Of a stretch of 64,000 bases of DNA, positions 31,487 through 43,764 are shown in pieces. The DNA is from Lasiodiplodia sp. COLG20. Taxonomy: Eukaryota; Ascomycota; Dothideomycetes; Botryosphaeriales; Botryosphaeriaceae. Position numbers and translations under genes: made by a program. The number at the start of each line of letters is the position of its first letter. Positions within the stretch are counted from its first letter, which is position 1. The stretch lies in NCBI GenBank assembly GCA_009801085.1, contig VNWV01000003.1, forward strand, positions 1,426,001 to 1,490,000. Direction: 5' to 3'. Under the pieces are notes generated by a model. That model had not been told where the DNA came from. It saw nothing but the letters and a program-made list of their open reading frames with translations, and did not search any database.

Positions 31487-34400
31487 TTACTCCTTCTTCG
31501 GCTTCGCAGACTTCGCGGGAAGCTTCGTCATGAAGAACTGGCGTTCGACAAGCTTGAGAACCTCGTCGATGCCGCTAGAGATTAAAGTTAGCCAAACCAA
31601 ACCCAGCGAGAGATTGTGAAAAGGGGATTGAACTTACATGATCGGCGCACTGATCGCGAGCACCGCCTTCCACTCACCCCAGTTCAGCGGCGTGATGGAG
31701 AACAGGCCCTGCAGGAACGGGATGTACAGCAGCGCGAAGTGCAGAAGCATGCTGAGCGTGATGGCGTACACAAGCACCATGTTCTCCCACAGCGGCAGCG
31801 TGAGCAGCGACTCGCTACTGCTCAGCGCGTTCATGGCGTTGAACATTTCGATGACGACGAGGATGCTGAGCGAGACGGTCGAGGCTGACCTGCTCATCTC
31901 GTTGGAGAACATCTCGCAGCCGATCTCGGGGAAGTGGGTGGAGCAGCGGTGGAAATGCGACAGCTCGTAGAAGCTGATCTGCGGGCCGGCAGGGTTGAAC
32001 ATGAACCACCAAGCGTAGCCGAAGACAGTGGCGATACCGACGTATGTGCCGATAACCATATAACGGAAGAAGAGCCAGCCGCCAACGAGCGCCTCGTCCC
32101 TCTTACGCGGCCGGCGCCTCATGACGTCGTGATCAGGCGGGTTGAAGGAGAGGGCGGTAGCGGGAAGACCGTCGGTGACGAGGTTGACCCAAAGCAGCTG
32201 AACAGGAATGAGAGCCTCAGGCATACCTGCCGCGGCAGTAAGGAAGATAGAGACAACCTCTCCAATGTTCGACGAGATCAGGTAGCGAATGAATTGCTGA
32301 GTGTTGTTGTAAATGGAACGGCCCTCCTCAACAGCACTCTCGATAGTTGCAAAGTCGTCGTCTGCAAGGACCATATCGGCCGCCAGCTTAGCGACGTCCG
32401 TACCAGAACCCATGGCAACACCGATGTCTGCCTTCTTCAAGGCAGGGGCGTCGTTGACACCGTCACCCGTCATCGCCACGACTTCGCCAGTAGATTGCAG
32501 GAGGTCGACAAGCTTAGACTTATGGGAAGGCTCGGTGCGAGAGAACAAAGATGCGCGCTTGGCAGCCTCGAGCTTCTCAGCGTCGCTCAGATCGTCGAAC
32601 TGTCTTCCGGTGTAGCTCTTGCCAGTAAGATCCTCGTCGAAACCGAAGACACCAATTTGACGGCAGATGGATTCGGCGGTGTTCTGGTTGTCACCAGTGA
32701 TGACGATAACACGGATGCCAGCCTGGCGACACTTGCGGATGGACTCGGCGACTTCAGGGCGAGGGGGATCGAGCATGCCAACGAGGCCGACCAGAGTCAT
32801 GTTCTGCTCGAGCTGGGTGTACTCCTTGGTGGTCGTAGCGGTCTTTAGGAGCGGGTTTGAGTCGACGTTGTCCACAGTAGCGAGGGCGATGACACGAAGG
32901 CCACGGTTACCATAATCGACGACTTCGCTAGAAATCAGGCTAGAGAGCTTGCCGTTGAGAGGGACCTTCTGTCCTTGCTGGCCGACCAAAACGTGAGTGC
33001 AACGGTCAAGGATCGATTCCGGAGCACCCTTAACCAACAGCTTCTGGCTGCCTCCATTCTGGACCAAAACGGACATGCTCTTCCTGTCGCGCGAGAACTC
33101 GTAGGTAGCAAGGACACGGCTCTTCTCCTCGTAGTGCTTGCTGGCCCAGTGGACACGCTCGGCCAGAGAAATGCTGCTCCTCCTGGCGTTGATGGTGCCT
33201 TGCGGGGTTCCAATTTTCTCAACCAGAACGCGAAGAGCGCCCTCGGTGGGTTCTCCAACCAAGTTGTACGTGCCATTCTTGGGGTCGTAAGCAAGCTTAG
33301 CTTCGTTGCAAAGAGCAGCGACCTCAGTCAGCTGAGCAATAGTGGAAGAAGCGCCGGCGGGGTTTTGGAAAGGCTGGCCCCTAAAGGTCAGGGCACCTTC
33401 CGGGGCAAAGTTGGTTCCCTCAACGTCAATTTCCTCGAGACCAGAGCCATCTTCGCTGACGAAGACGACCTTGTTGACGCTCATCTGGTTGGTGGTAAGA
33501 GTTCCAGTCTTGTCCGAGCAAATCACGCTGCAGCTGCCAAGCGTCTCGACGGAAGGCAGACTACGGACGACAGCATTCTTGGCCGCCATCTTGCGAGTTC
33601 CCAGTGCCAAGCAAGTGGTGATAACCACCGCAAGACCTTCGGGAATTGCAGCAACACCAAGCGAGACCGCGATCTGATGATAATCAGCATGTATTCACCA
33701 ACACGAGTAATGAAATAACCCACCTTGAGGTAGTAGATGGCACCCCTGATCCAGCTGCCATGAGCAGGCTCATTGAAGTTCCTGATGTTGATAACCCACA
33801 CCAAAACGCAAATACCGGTGATGACCTTGGCGAGCATGTCGCCAAAGTCGTTCAGCTTCTCCTTGAGCGGCGTGGGCGCGGAGATCTGCGCCGTGATGCT
33901 CTCGTGGATATCTCCGATAGCTGTGCTGCCGCCAGTGAGGACGACAATGGCCGTGGCGTGTCCGGTAACGACCGTAGTGCCGGAAAATAACATGTTGACC
34001 TGGTCCTGCTTGACGGCATCCTTGTCCTTGACAGCGTCCGCGCGCTTGCCCACGCTCTCGCTCTCACCGGTGAGAATCGACTGGTCGACGCTGAAGCTGT
34101 TGCTCTGGATGGAAAGCAGGCGGCAGTCGGCCGGGATGCGGTCACCCACAGAAACGGAGACAATGTCGCCAGGGACGAGATCGTCGGCCTTGATGCGCTT
34201 CACCGATCCATTACGCACAACCTTTGCCTCATTTGCGGAGTATTCCTGGAGGGCGGCGATGGCTTTCTCGGCGCTGCTTTCTTGGGACACGCCGACGACA
34301 GCATTGAGGATGAGGATGGTCAGGATCTGTGCGGTCGAGGTAAGCATGGGCGGCGCAGAAGAGGCCAAGGTGTCGCGATGGGGGTTCGACATACAACAAC

Positions 34401-34724
34401 GGGATCTACGAAGGCGGTCCAATCATCGCCTTCCTCGAACAGCGCCAGGACAAAGGACACGGCAGCGGAGCCGAGCAGGATGAGGACCAGCTGGTCCTTG
34501 AACTGCTCGAGCACCAGCTCCCATAGCGGGGTCGGGGGATCTTCAGGGAGAGCTGTTGCACGCTGTCAGCGCGGGAGGGCGGCGCGGGAGGCGTCGAGGC
34601 GCGTACCGTTCTTTCCGTACTTTTGCTGCTGCTCCTTGGCGCGGTCGTCGGAGAGGCCGTGGGCCTCGGTGACCTGGAAATGGCTGAGGACTTCCTGCGT
34701 CGTGCGCACGTACGCGCTCTCCAT
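31487..34724 (-). CDS. SERCA-type Ca2+-transporting P-type ATPase
   Basis: Five exons (34724-34607, 34552-34395, 34326-33724, 33673-31638, 31574-31487) encode 1,000 aa, the usual length of fungal SERCA pumps. Visible motifs in order are [19 protein letters not shown] and LTGES (actuator), AAIPEGL in M4 (Ca2+ site), [12 protein letters not shown] with the phosphorylated Asp, KGAPES (nucleotide domain), [12 protein letters not shown] (hinge), and M5-M10. It pumps cytosolic Ca2+ into the ER using ATP. The C-terminus ends KPKKE, a KxKxx dilysine-type ER retrieval signal. The last exon would be missed if translation stopped at the in-frame TAA inside donor ATGTAAG; splicing to CTCTAG restores the [10 protein letters not shown] segment typical of the family. 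Confidence 0.96.
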
Positions 34725-35460
34725 GGCGTCGGGTGCGGCTCTGAGGAGCGCTGGGCGGGAGCGGGAGTGATGTTGTGCAAGCAGCGCGGTTGAGTGGTGG
34801 ACGTGCTCGCTATGTATGGACCAAGCTTCTGGAGACGGTGATGTATGCGCCGAACGAGCCCGGTCGCGCGCGTGTGTGGTGTAATGCGCCTCTGCAACGA
34901 GGAGGAAAGAATGCGGGCGACAAAGAGCGACGGCTGGGTGGTTGTGGTCGGGAACGATTTGCCCCACGCTTGGTCAAAGGTGTCCTCAACTTTGCTAGCC
35001 CTACGGTTCTTCGGCATCGAACTTTCGAATGCGGCTGGACCGCGAATGGCAATCGGCGTCTTGGCACCGTGCTGGTCGCCGCCCCGCCTGCGGCCACCAG
35101 CCCGCCTGCCGACTCCCGGCGAACGGGGCGAGGAGCGAGGTGATGCAGAGAGTCGATGAAAGGCGCGCATGCAGCGCAGGTTTTATTACTAGTTTTGTTT
35201 GAGTGACATGTCGCAGCGAGCACACCATTTCACGCGGCGCTGGCCCTTCACTTGAGCCGCGGCGCGAAGCTTTCCCCGGATCCTGCAGCCATTCCCGCCC
35301 GGCTTCCGAGCCCCTCAGGCCGTCCATCCGTGCCTTTCGGCCTGCGCGTCGTAATCCTGCCCACCAAACGCCTGCCTTTTCCGTGCCGAGTGCCGAGCCA
35401 TCCGCACTATCCATATAAACAAGAAGCGAAGAAAGAACAAGTAAATAAATCGAGTCGTCG
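34725..35460. other. Intergenic: Ca2+-ATPase promoter and histidine-kinase 3' flank
   Basis: Both neighbours are on the minus strand, so this is the 3' UTR of the kinase and the promoter and leader of the ATPase. Open frames on both strands have no recognisable motif. Confidence 0.5.
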
Positions 35461-38212
35461 TCATGAATGGTCGTTGATGTTGTTCGACTCGTCTGCTTCT
35501 TTGTTGCAGTACTGCACGATGAGCCTCTCCAAGTCCATGAGCTTGTACGGCTTCGTCATAAACCCCGTCATCCCAACCTTCGCTGCGCGTTCCAGCGCGC
35601 CGTCTGTGACGTCTGCAGACACCGCCAGGATCTTGGGGTGCGTCGGCTGTGCCTCTGCCAGCGGTATCTCGAGAATGCGTTTCGCCGATTCATACCCGTC
35701 CATCAGCGGCATCCAGAGATCCATGAGCACCACGTCGATCCGATGAGCCTGGTCGCGAAGCGCGCGCATTTCCCGCACCGCGTCCGTTCCATCGTACGCC
35801 TCGCGGATCGACGTGTACCCAAGCTTTTGCAACATGCTGACGAGCAGCTTGCGATTAATCTTGTTATCCTCAACCACCAAAAAATTGAGCGGGTGCCGCT
35901 GCGCCAGGTCGCGGTCGAATGAATTCTTCTTGATTGACGTGCGCCGCCTGTGGATACCGGGACGTGGCCGAGCCTCCACTGGGGACCCTTCAGACGGCCG
36001 CGCTGACGGCTGTCGCGGCAATGGTGAATGCGAACCGAGGGAGGGAGGCTCGGTACTCGGTGTGCCCTGCACGTCATTCAAAGTGTGCGGGCTCTGCACA
36101 CACGTTCTTGGTTTGGCCGAGGGCGACCTCGATCCCATAGGCGTGTTCGGCCGGCTAACAACTTCGCCAGGGTGAAGCGGTACTCTAATCTCAAATTCCG
36201 ACCCTCGATTGGGGCCTGCCACCTCTGAGCGAGTGCAAAAGAGGTCGCCTCCTAGCTTCCGGGCCAGACCTTTGGCCACAAGGAGACCTAAGCCGAGGCC
36301 TTCGCTTTGTCGAGTCAACGAGTCGTCTTCTCGGGAGAATGCTTTGAACAAGTTGGGAATGAAGGCCTCGGGAATCCCGGTGCCTGAGTCTTCGATTTTG
36401 ATGACAATGTATCGATGTTTAGGCGTCGTGTTAAGTCGAGCCGTTAGGCTTATCCTACCCTCTTCAGTGAATTTAACTGCGTTCAGAAAAACGCATGAGA
36501 TCATCTTGGCAAGGTCTCTCTCGTCGACTGCCCTGTGTGAGCACTCGAACTTTCCGCCAAGGAAGAGAACTTACTGAGAATCGTGTCCGGGATAGCGCTA
36601 TCCACGGACCACTCAATCATCTTAACTCTCTGTGCGCCACTAAAATCCCTCATTGATACTTCGATCGTCTCTCCACCGTCTGTCTCGTGGGCGATGGCTG
36701 ATTCAGGCCTCCCCCCAAGCTTGAGCGAGTCGTTGATCACGTATTGAATCACGTCTCGTATGCTAGCATGTCGAAGACCTGGCACGACGGTGCTTTCCGA
36801 AGCAAAGTTGGGAGTTGCCGGCGGCGTTCTCCGGGCCACATTCCCCACCGCTATCGATGCGAAACTGTCCGAACTAGCTGTAGATGCCTGATCGCTGGGT
36901 TGAGAATGACGCCTATTGCCGCGGAGTGGAGGAAGATCGACCTTGGGTCGCGTGGCCCAGTGTGCCTCTGTTGCGTGCATTTTCAGATTTTTCCCAGAGT
37001 CCCAGGGATTGCTTTCTCTCCTCCTCTTGCTCCCGTGTCCGTGGAGGCCGAGCGTCATGTGGTTTCCTGATACTACAATGTCCGGCTGTGCTTCCGGAGA
37101 CAGGTCCATTTTTTCTTCATCCATGGCGGATTCAGGCGACTCGGGGACGCCCATGTTCATGTCGTAGGCGTGGACGACATTATCTGCTGCTTCTACCGCT
37201 CGCCTAGAGCTGTCTGTGTCGTGTTGGTACTCGCGACAATGCAGGAGGGGGAGATGTTGTACTTACCCTGCACCACTTCTATGTTTCCCTTCAAGGTTTC
37301 GAAAACCTTCCGGAGGGCACTATCCCCGTGGCCCTCAACCGCTTCCTGGACTGTGGCATACATGACATCCAACATGCCGACTACTCCTTGCATGGGTGTC
37401 CTTAGCTCGTGGGAAAGACTCCGGGCGTATGGTTTCAGAGATTGAGCAATGGTGACTGCCTCGTGAGGAACGACTTTGGAGGGTCTCAGATCGGCCACTG
37501 GTTCTGGAGCAAACCTTTTTCCTTCTAATAATCTGTCTAGGATCATGTCTTCCAGAGCATGGCAGATCATCTCCATATACGACCAGCGCAGCTGCCTCTT
37601 TTTCGCGCCTTCGCGCGACCACATGACGCCGAAATGAGCGAAGCACTTGCCTTCAGCGCAAAGCGGGACGCCCAGATAGGCTTCTGCGGGGATAACTAGA
37701 GCATTAGGATTCTCGGGAATAAACTCGTTCAATTTCTCGGGGACAATGAAAATCTTGTCGTGCTTCATATAGGCGCATGGACACGAATAGGCGTGATATT
37801 TGAAATTCTTGACTTTGAGCTGGATGTCGTGCCCGTCGTTCACGTAGAAACCGGCACCCATCAGGCATGCTCCAGGCTCCCCGATGGGTGGCATCTCGAC
37901 GGCGACATTCTCGTCGTCGACGAGGATGCGCTTGGAAACGAAGGCATACTGGGCGCCCAGGATTTGGGCCAGGCCTTCGGTGACGGCCTCGAAAAAATCC
38001 TCGGTCGTGGTGCGGCGGAGACGGTCCTTCAACCTCACGAGCTGCTCGGCGGCCTTGCTCTCTGCGGGGTCGTAGAGGTGCAGCAGGCGGTCGCGGAAGC
38101 CAGGTTGGCCGGCGTGGAGGACTACATCGGGCTCGGGACACGCAACGCACAGCGTGTCCCGGTCGATGGTGTTCTGCGGGTCCTCAGGCGTCGCCGGGAC
38201 ACCATTCCTCAT
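35461..38212 (-). CDS. Hybrid histidine kinase with C-terminal response-regulator domain
   Basis: Three exons (38212-37267, 37213-36575, 36527-35461) encode 883 aa; ATG 38212 is the first in-frame ATG. Residues about 75-230 form a GAF-like sensory domain (EDFFEAVTEGLAQILGAQYA and EAYLGVPLCAEGKCFAHFGV). The H-box SLSHELRTPMQGVVGML holds the phospho-accepting His near residue 265. The ATPase domain has N-box CVFLNAVKFTEEG, G1 EDSGTGIPEAF and G2 GLGLGLLVAKGLA. The receiver domain has FLVVEDNKINRKLL, the phospho-acceptor VVLMDLWMPLMDG and the Lys in FMTKPY. A Ser/Pro-rich insertion of about 150 residues separates the H-box from the ATPase domain. No membrane segment is seen, so it is likely a cytosolic sensor feeding a phosphorelay. 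The signal is unknown. Confidence 0.93.
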
Positions 38213-41200
38213 CCTCGGACGGCGCCAGCGTGGCAGCAGGAAAGCTACACCAAAAGTTCCGGTGGCAAAAAGCAATGCGGCAGGCGGCAGCGGTGGGCGA
38301 AACGCAACGCGTGCTGGCTCGAGGCGAGAAAGGAGGGCATGCGGCCCGGCGGGTGGGATGTCGAGCGAGCGGTTGTTTGGAACCAAGACCCTGATGTTGA
38401 GCGGGAGACGGGCGCTGATTACGGCGGATCGGAGCCGGGGGAGGGGATTGCGCGGTGGCAAGGGTCGCGCAAGAGAAAAGAAGAAGAGGCGCGTCGGGGG
38501 GTTGCAGATGTTGGAGGAGAGGTAAGTAAGCTTGGCTGGCAGGCGTCTAGACCAGGCGGATCTACTCGTCTCCACAAACGCGCGAAAGGGTGCGACTACA
38601 AAAGGCGACGTCAGGTGCCGGGCATGGTTCGCACGATGCAGTGAGCGGGCGGGCAACGTCCAGCACACTCTCGCCTGAGCGGATCGCCCGCGACGGTACA
38701 ACCAGATGCTGCCTGCAGCAACAAAGCGCGTCGCAGCCACGCGCCTGGCCCGCGGCGGATCTAGGCTATGCAAGGGGGGAGCCCGCCGTGGTCCCTGGGC
38801 AGCGCTCAGAAGACGCTCGCTGCCCGTTGTTTAGTGGGCCGGCGCCCCTGGGATGGATCGCCGCTTGCCGCATGCCTCTAGAACAGCGGCTGCCGCTAGC
38901 TTCGGGCGTGCGCTGCGCCCTCAGCTTATTCCTGTATTATTTCCGCCAGCGCCAGCTCCGGCCGCCAAGCAGCGCGCTGCAACCCTGGAGCAGGGGTCGC
39001 TTGCGGTCAGATCGCGGGGCGTGGCCGTCCGATATGGGAGATCCTACGCCCAAGGCGCGCAAACTTTATCTCGCGCTGCAGAGCGCGACGATGGGCGGAG
39101 TGCTGAGCCCCTTATGTCATGGCGGCTCCGTGCTCGGCTCGCAGGCATCAACGCCGACCTGATGACAAAAACTCATTGGCGCGACTGGTGGGCCGCATCA
39201 GGAGACGCGCACAAATGCGATCCGCCGCCGCGGATGCTCGTCCCGCTCCCAGGCCGTTGGAACATGCCTGATGACGGCATCGCCCATGCAAACCTCCCGG
39301 CGCCATAAAATCGATATCTCGGCCAGCCAGCTGCGCAGCTTCCACACCCACCAGCCTCTTCCGTGCGTCCGCGTGCGCGAGCGGACAAGCCACGTTCTCC
39401 GCCCAATCTCCAATCTAGATCGCCCCGCTAACCGCCTGCGTCCAGAACCTCACTCGCCGCTTTGGGACATGCGCACGCCCAGATGAAAGAGATCAGAACC
39501 GCCCAGGCACCTGACACCCCGTCAAGCCACCCGGCCCTGCAGCATCGCCATCCACGCGTCGCGATAAGTCGCGGATGGGCCAAAAGCACCGCCGATTGGC
39601 TTGGACAAACGACGCCTACGATGCCAAAGCAAGGCCACGGTTTGCACGTCGGCCTTACCCGAAGAGGTCGAAAGAAGCCTGAGCCGACAGATCGCTCTTG
39701 CGCCATTTATAGTGGCTATCTCGCGCTAGAGCGCCTCGGATCGCTGTTTCCGGGGCCGTCTCTGCACACCCGTGCCCACGCCTGCTCGTCTACCTTGCCG
39801 CATCTCATGCTCATATGCAACCGCAAGCAATCAAGAACTCCACCAGCCTGTTGCCAGGGTTGCAGCGCACAGGCCGCAGCAGACCAAGATCACGATGAAG
39901 CGGCTGCCTGGCTGCCTCTTTTCCTTTTTCGAAGTCCCCTGCATATGCAAGTTCCAATTTCGAGACTCATCAGTCTCTGATCGACATTCGGGTCTCTGGC
40001 TATCGGCTGGACCGAAAGAGTAGCAGATGCGGGCATAAGCGGATCCCAGCCTGAGGCTAGCCCGCTCGACGCTAGCACCTCTGCCCATGGGGTCTGCAGG
40101 TGGGACTATTGAGAGTCTCGAGGCAACGAGTCAGTCCAGCACAGCAACCGTCACGAGACCTGGACCTGCGAGAAGCAGGAGAGCGCACACGCCCCAGAAT
40201 AGCAAACGTCCCCTGGCACCTCTCTCTCAAGCTCACCGATCCCATCCCATATAATCCATCACCTCCAGTTTTTTCACCCTTCTTTCTCACCAGCTCAGCT
40301 CACCACTTCCTCAGCTCGAGTCATCGCAAAAGTCGATCATTTCCATATTCACGCCTACCGCCGAAACCTCAGCAGGAAACCAAGGAACGAGGCGTTACGG
40401 CCCGACAAGCCTCGAGGCATTACCCATGCCCACGGACCCCTAGCGCGGCTGAACAATCCCGGCTCAGACCTCTTGACCACGCCCAGCGTACAATAATCAC
40501 CGCAGACGATCGATTGCATGTAAAGAAAAACAAAAGCCACCTGATTGACGAGGATGATGCGGGGCTGACACGCGGCACTCGCTCTCGCACCTCGCAAACA
40601 AGCAAAACACTCGCAACCCAGCAGAACAACAACAACTCGAGGGGAACAAACACTCCCAATCTCCTTTTGCCCAATTTTGATTTTTCCTGCTTCCTCTCTC
40701 CCCCCGGCACCACCAACCTTACACAGCCCTCGTATACCTCTCGTATCTCGCCCCATGGCCCGGCTCCACTTCCCAGTCGTCGCAGTTTCTGCGGCCGCGT
40801 TCTCCCGAGCAATCCGCCGGTACTATATGCGGCGCGGCATTATTTGATCCAAATCCGTTATCCCCGTATATCCGCTCGATGAACCAGCCAACCCTATCTC
40901 AGCCTCTTTCCTGTCCCAGGCACCGCCGCCGCCGCGCCCTATCCCCCCCGGCCCGGGCCCCCCACCTCTTGCACAAAATCGCCAATCGCACGAATAATGC
41001 GACGCTGACGTCACGCTTTTTCTTCTGCTGCCCGTCAGACCACGGACTCGTCCCGATTTGCTGCCGTTCGATGAACTCCGCCCTCCTGTGTGTTCGAGGC
41101 GCGCTATGCGTAACGGCTAGTGCCCCGCATTATGTGATCGCCATGTTTCGAATGGAATGAGTGGAGGGTCCTCTAAACGACGGCGCCTGTCGATTGAGCG

Positions 41201-41624
41201 AATCACGACGTTTTGACGGCCAGTCAAGATGAGTATACTGGTACTTTGTCTCTCGAACGTCGAGCACCGCATCGAGTATACGCTATGCTTGTCTAAGATT
41301 GTACAGCTCGTTACTAGACTACTACGGCTGAACTTTCAACCAGAATGAAAGGGAAAAAAGGTGAGTCTTCGCACTCGTTCGCTGCTCAAGTCCTCGAGCA
41401 GGCATCCTCCTCAATCTCGAATACGGAAAGGAAATAGAAGGGAAATGTGCCAGCCATCCCGCGTAATATCTCTCTAACCATGGATGTCGAATCTGCTGCT
41501 CGCTCCGCTTATCCCAACGTAATCACCCTTCAAGGCCAACGATTTCCGCTTCATCATAGACCTCATGAAGCTTTGCCTGCAGTTATAGACCACCCAAAGA
41601 TGTCCACAACTAAGACAGGCTCCC
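38213..41624. other. 3.4-kb region without recognised gene
   Basis: The first 560 bases upstream of the kinase ATG are open in the kinase frame but lack an ATG, so they are read as leader and promoter. From about 40240 to 40780 the plus strand looks like a CT-rich leader. A CCAAT (40982) and a perfect TGACGTCA site (41006-41013) follow. A short ATG plus GTGAGT donor at 41345 could start a small transcript, but no convincing protein results. Confidence 0.45.
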
Positions 41625-42797
41625 TCAAGGCATTGGGTACCTCGCCGACAGCCTCTTGTACTTATCAAACTTGACCAGGTTGTATTCCACCATCGCATCT
41701 TCCTCGCTCCAGCCATACAACCGTCTCCTCACCGCCTCGGCAAACAGTCTGTGCAGCTCAACGAGCGCGCGCCTCAGATGCACATTCGGCATGTACGCGC
41801 CCTTGACCACCCACGCGCTGTGCACCGCGATCTCCACCTGCAGCGGCCCCAGACCTCCCTTCTTCCTCGTCGTCTCCTCGGGCGCCGTCGTCCGCTGACA
41901 CGCCGCGCTCCACGCCTTGGTTAGCGCCTGCGCCCAGCCGACGCCCAGCCCGAAGACCAGCGGCCGCTCGTTGGCCACGACGCGGCACCGGAGCAGCTGC
42001 AGGCCGGTCAGCAGCCGCGCCGCCTTGTCCATTGCCCGCGTCCATGCGCGCTCGTGCCGCGCCTTCCACATGTCGTCGCGCGGGTCGACCGGGTCGCCGT
42101 AGGTCGTGTGCGAGATCTGCAGCTTGCGTATGTAAGCGAGCTTGTGCGGCGGCAGCAGGTCTAGGAAGCGTAGTAGAGCGTTTGTCGTCTCGAAGGTGAA
42201 CAAGGGCGTCGCATAGAAGAAGGGCAGCGCCTCGGAGTGAATCTGCCGGTTGGTGAGGATGAGGGCGCCGACGGAAGTAGGCCATTTGGTTGCAGGTGGT
42301 TGTTCAGATGGGTTGGCGGTGGAAGCGTTGTGCCTGCGACGGAAGGGCTTGTACTTGATAGAGGGGGGCTTCGGATGTGCTGGAGGGCGAGGGTTGCCAG
42401 CGGCGACGATGGAGAGGATCGCGGTTCCTCTGTCGGTGATGGTGAGCTGCATCGGGGCGCTGTTGTTCACGACAGCAGTGCGGTTGGCGTTGCTGCCTTG
42501 GTTGTTGCCCGCATCGTCGTTGGCGAGCTTGGGCCTTGCATATCGCGCGGCAGACGCCCAGGTGCGTGGCTGGACTTTCTCTTCGTTGAGGGTGTGATGC
42601 GCGTTCGGTGTCATGTTGACCTTGACTTCGTCTTCGAAGCAGTAGGCGTAGATCATGTTGCGGATCTCACCCGGTAGATCGAGGAAGCCGAGCCGTTTCT
42701 TCTTGACCTTGTCGACGGCGGGCTTGGTCTTCTTCATGGCACCGGCAGTGCTCTGAGCTAGGTTGATGCGGTTACGGTGGCGGTCTCGCTTCGCCAT
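41625..42797 (-). CDS. F-box-like fungal protein
   Basis: A single exon encodes 390 aa. The start was set at MAKRDRHRNRI (42797) rather than an upstream in-frame ATG because the downstream ATG has the better context and the added residues look random. After a basic N-terminus, GFLDLPGEIRNMIYAYCF (residues about 37-54) is the short F-box-like helix pair typical of many Pezizomycotina proteins. A second recognisable block, ALILTNRQIHSEALPFFYAT, is the standard follow-on motif of this group. These proteins may link substrates to SCF ubiquitin ligases, but the F-box is degenerate and activity is unproven. It stands alone upstream of the Myb-like array. Confidence 0.8.
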   Translation of the reverse strand: MAKRDRHRNRINLAQSTAGAMKKTKPAVDKVKKKRLGFLDLPGEIRNMIYAYCFEDEVKVNMTPNAHHTLNEEKVQPRTWASAARYARPKLANDDAGNNQGSNANRTAVVNNSAPMQLTITDRGTAILSIVAAGNPRPPAHPKPPSIKYKPFRRRHNASTANPSEQPPATKWPTSVGALILTNRQIHSEALPFFYATPLFTFETTNALLRFLDLLPPHKLAYIRKLQISHTTYGDPVDPRDDMWKARHERAWTRAMDKAARLLTGLQLLRCRVVANERPLVFGLGVGWAQALTKAWSAACQRTTAPEETTRKKGGLGPLQVEIAVHSAWVVKGAYMPNVHLRRALVELHRLFAEAVRRRLYGWSEEDAMVEYNLVKFDKYKRLSARYPMP

Positions 42798-43271
42798 GGT
42801 GTGCGGTAGGTTGGATGAGAGGGAAGTGCAGAGTGGAAGTGTGGATGCTCTGCCCTGGAAGATCAAAGGAGGAGCTTTATGGAGGTGGGGTCAATAGTGT
42901 GGCAAGAGTCGTCCTGTGACAAGCGAAACGGGAAGTGAGGGTGACAGCTGTAGCGGGCCCGCTCAGCTGCGCTTGCCTAAATAGCCCACGTAAATGCCAC
43001 GGAACAGCGGCAACACGTCACAAACATTGCCATAGATAGGCTGCTATTTCCTTCGCAGGCTTATCGATTGATCATTGAAGTATCCATTCTGCCTGAGCTT
43101 GTGTTCATATTTGCCTTTACACGAATATGCATAGCTCCGCCGCCAATAGCGAAGTCATGGAAGAAAGAAACACCACTTCCAATGTGCCAAACGTTAATAT
43201 GGAAGAACGTTTTGACAGTTCGTCATGAAAGAGCAGCGTTCGACGTTGGCCTTGAAGCCGGCTCCGACAGC
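42798..43271. other. Intergenic, no gene recognised
   Basis: It carries the promoter of the F-box-like gene and the 3' flank of the first Myb-like gene. No additional paralogue of the array is visible. Confidence 0.5.
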
Positions 43272-43764
43272 TCAAACCTCATTGACATCGAGGTCCTCCA
43301 CTGTGGCTCGTTAGAATATTCCAGATACTATGGACAGGGACAGTGTCTCACTCTTGACAGTCTGCTTCTTGCCGCGGCGCTTCTTGTTCGCGCCGACGTC
43401 GGCAGCCTCGTCGCCATCTCCAGCAGCATCGCCATCGCTGGCATCCTTCTTGCGCTTCTTGGACACTCCGCCAGGCGACGCTTCAGCACCACCACTGTTG
43501 TTGACTGTCGTGCCCGTCAATTTTTTGACGGTGGCGCCGACGGCGGTGCGGAAAGAGTTGGCGGTCTTGGAGCCCGCGAACACGGCCGCAGCCGACCAGT
43601 CGACCTAGTTTTTTCTCTTTAGAATTGTATTGGAATTCAAAAGAATGGTAGCGGTGGCTTACATTGCCGCGATCGTTGCTGTGGAGAAACGCAATAATGA
43701 TGCGATTCTTCTCAGCCGCCGAGAGGTTGTCGATGGTGGCAATGGTCGCGTTGAGCGTGGCCAT
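43272..43764 (-). CDS. Small Myb/SANT-like basic protein, paralogue A
   Basis: Three exons (43764-43663, 43604-43352, 43300-43272) encode 127 aa. The N-terminal 60 residues suggest a three-helix Myb/SANT-like fold: LSAAEKNRIIIAFLH, then VDWSAAAVFAGSKTANSF, then VGATVKKLTG. A lysine-rich stretch (SKKRKKD, NKKRRGKKQ) looks like a nuclear localisation signal. The third exon, joined at CTAAC..CCACAG, adds the acidic tail with VKMEDLDV, a SUMO-consensus-like motif. It is the most diverged and shortest-tailed of four tandem copies. A nuclear DNA- or chromatin-binding role is inferred from composition; no characterised orthologue is recognised. Confidence 0.8.

Noticed and set aside
38213..38773. 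N-terminal, possibly membrane, extension of the histidine kinase
   Set aside because: The frame is open upstream, but there is no in-frame ATG before 38212; the extension depends on a non-ATG start. I treat it as leader.
40100..40882. 260-codon plus-strand frame
   Set aside because: The translation is random-like (mixed low-complexity) and the DNA resembles leader sequence.
41345..41674. Possible spliced small protein beginning MKGKK
   Set aside because: A donor and several acceptors exist, but the resulting peptide has no family and its 3' end overlaps the F-box-like gene.
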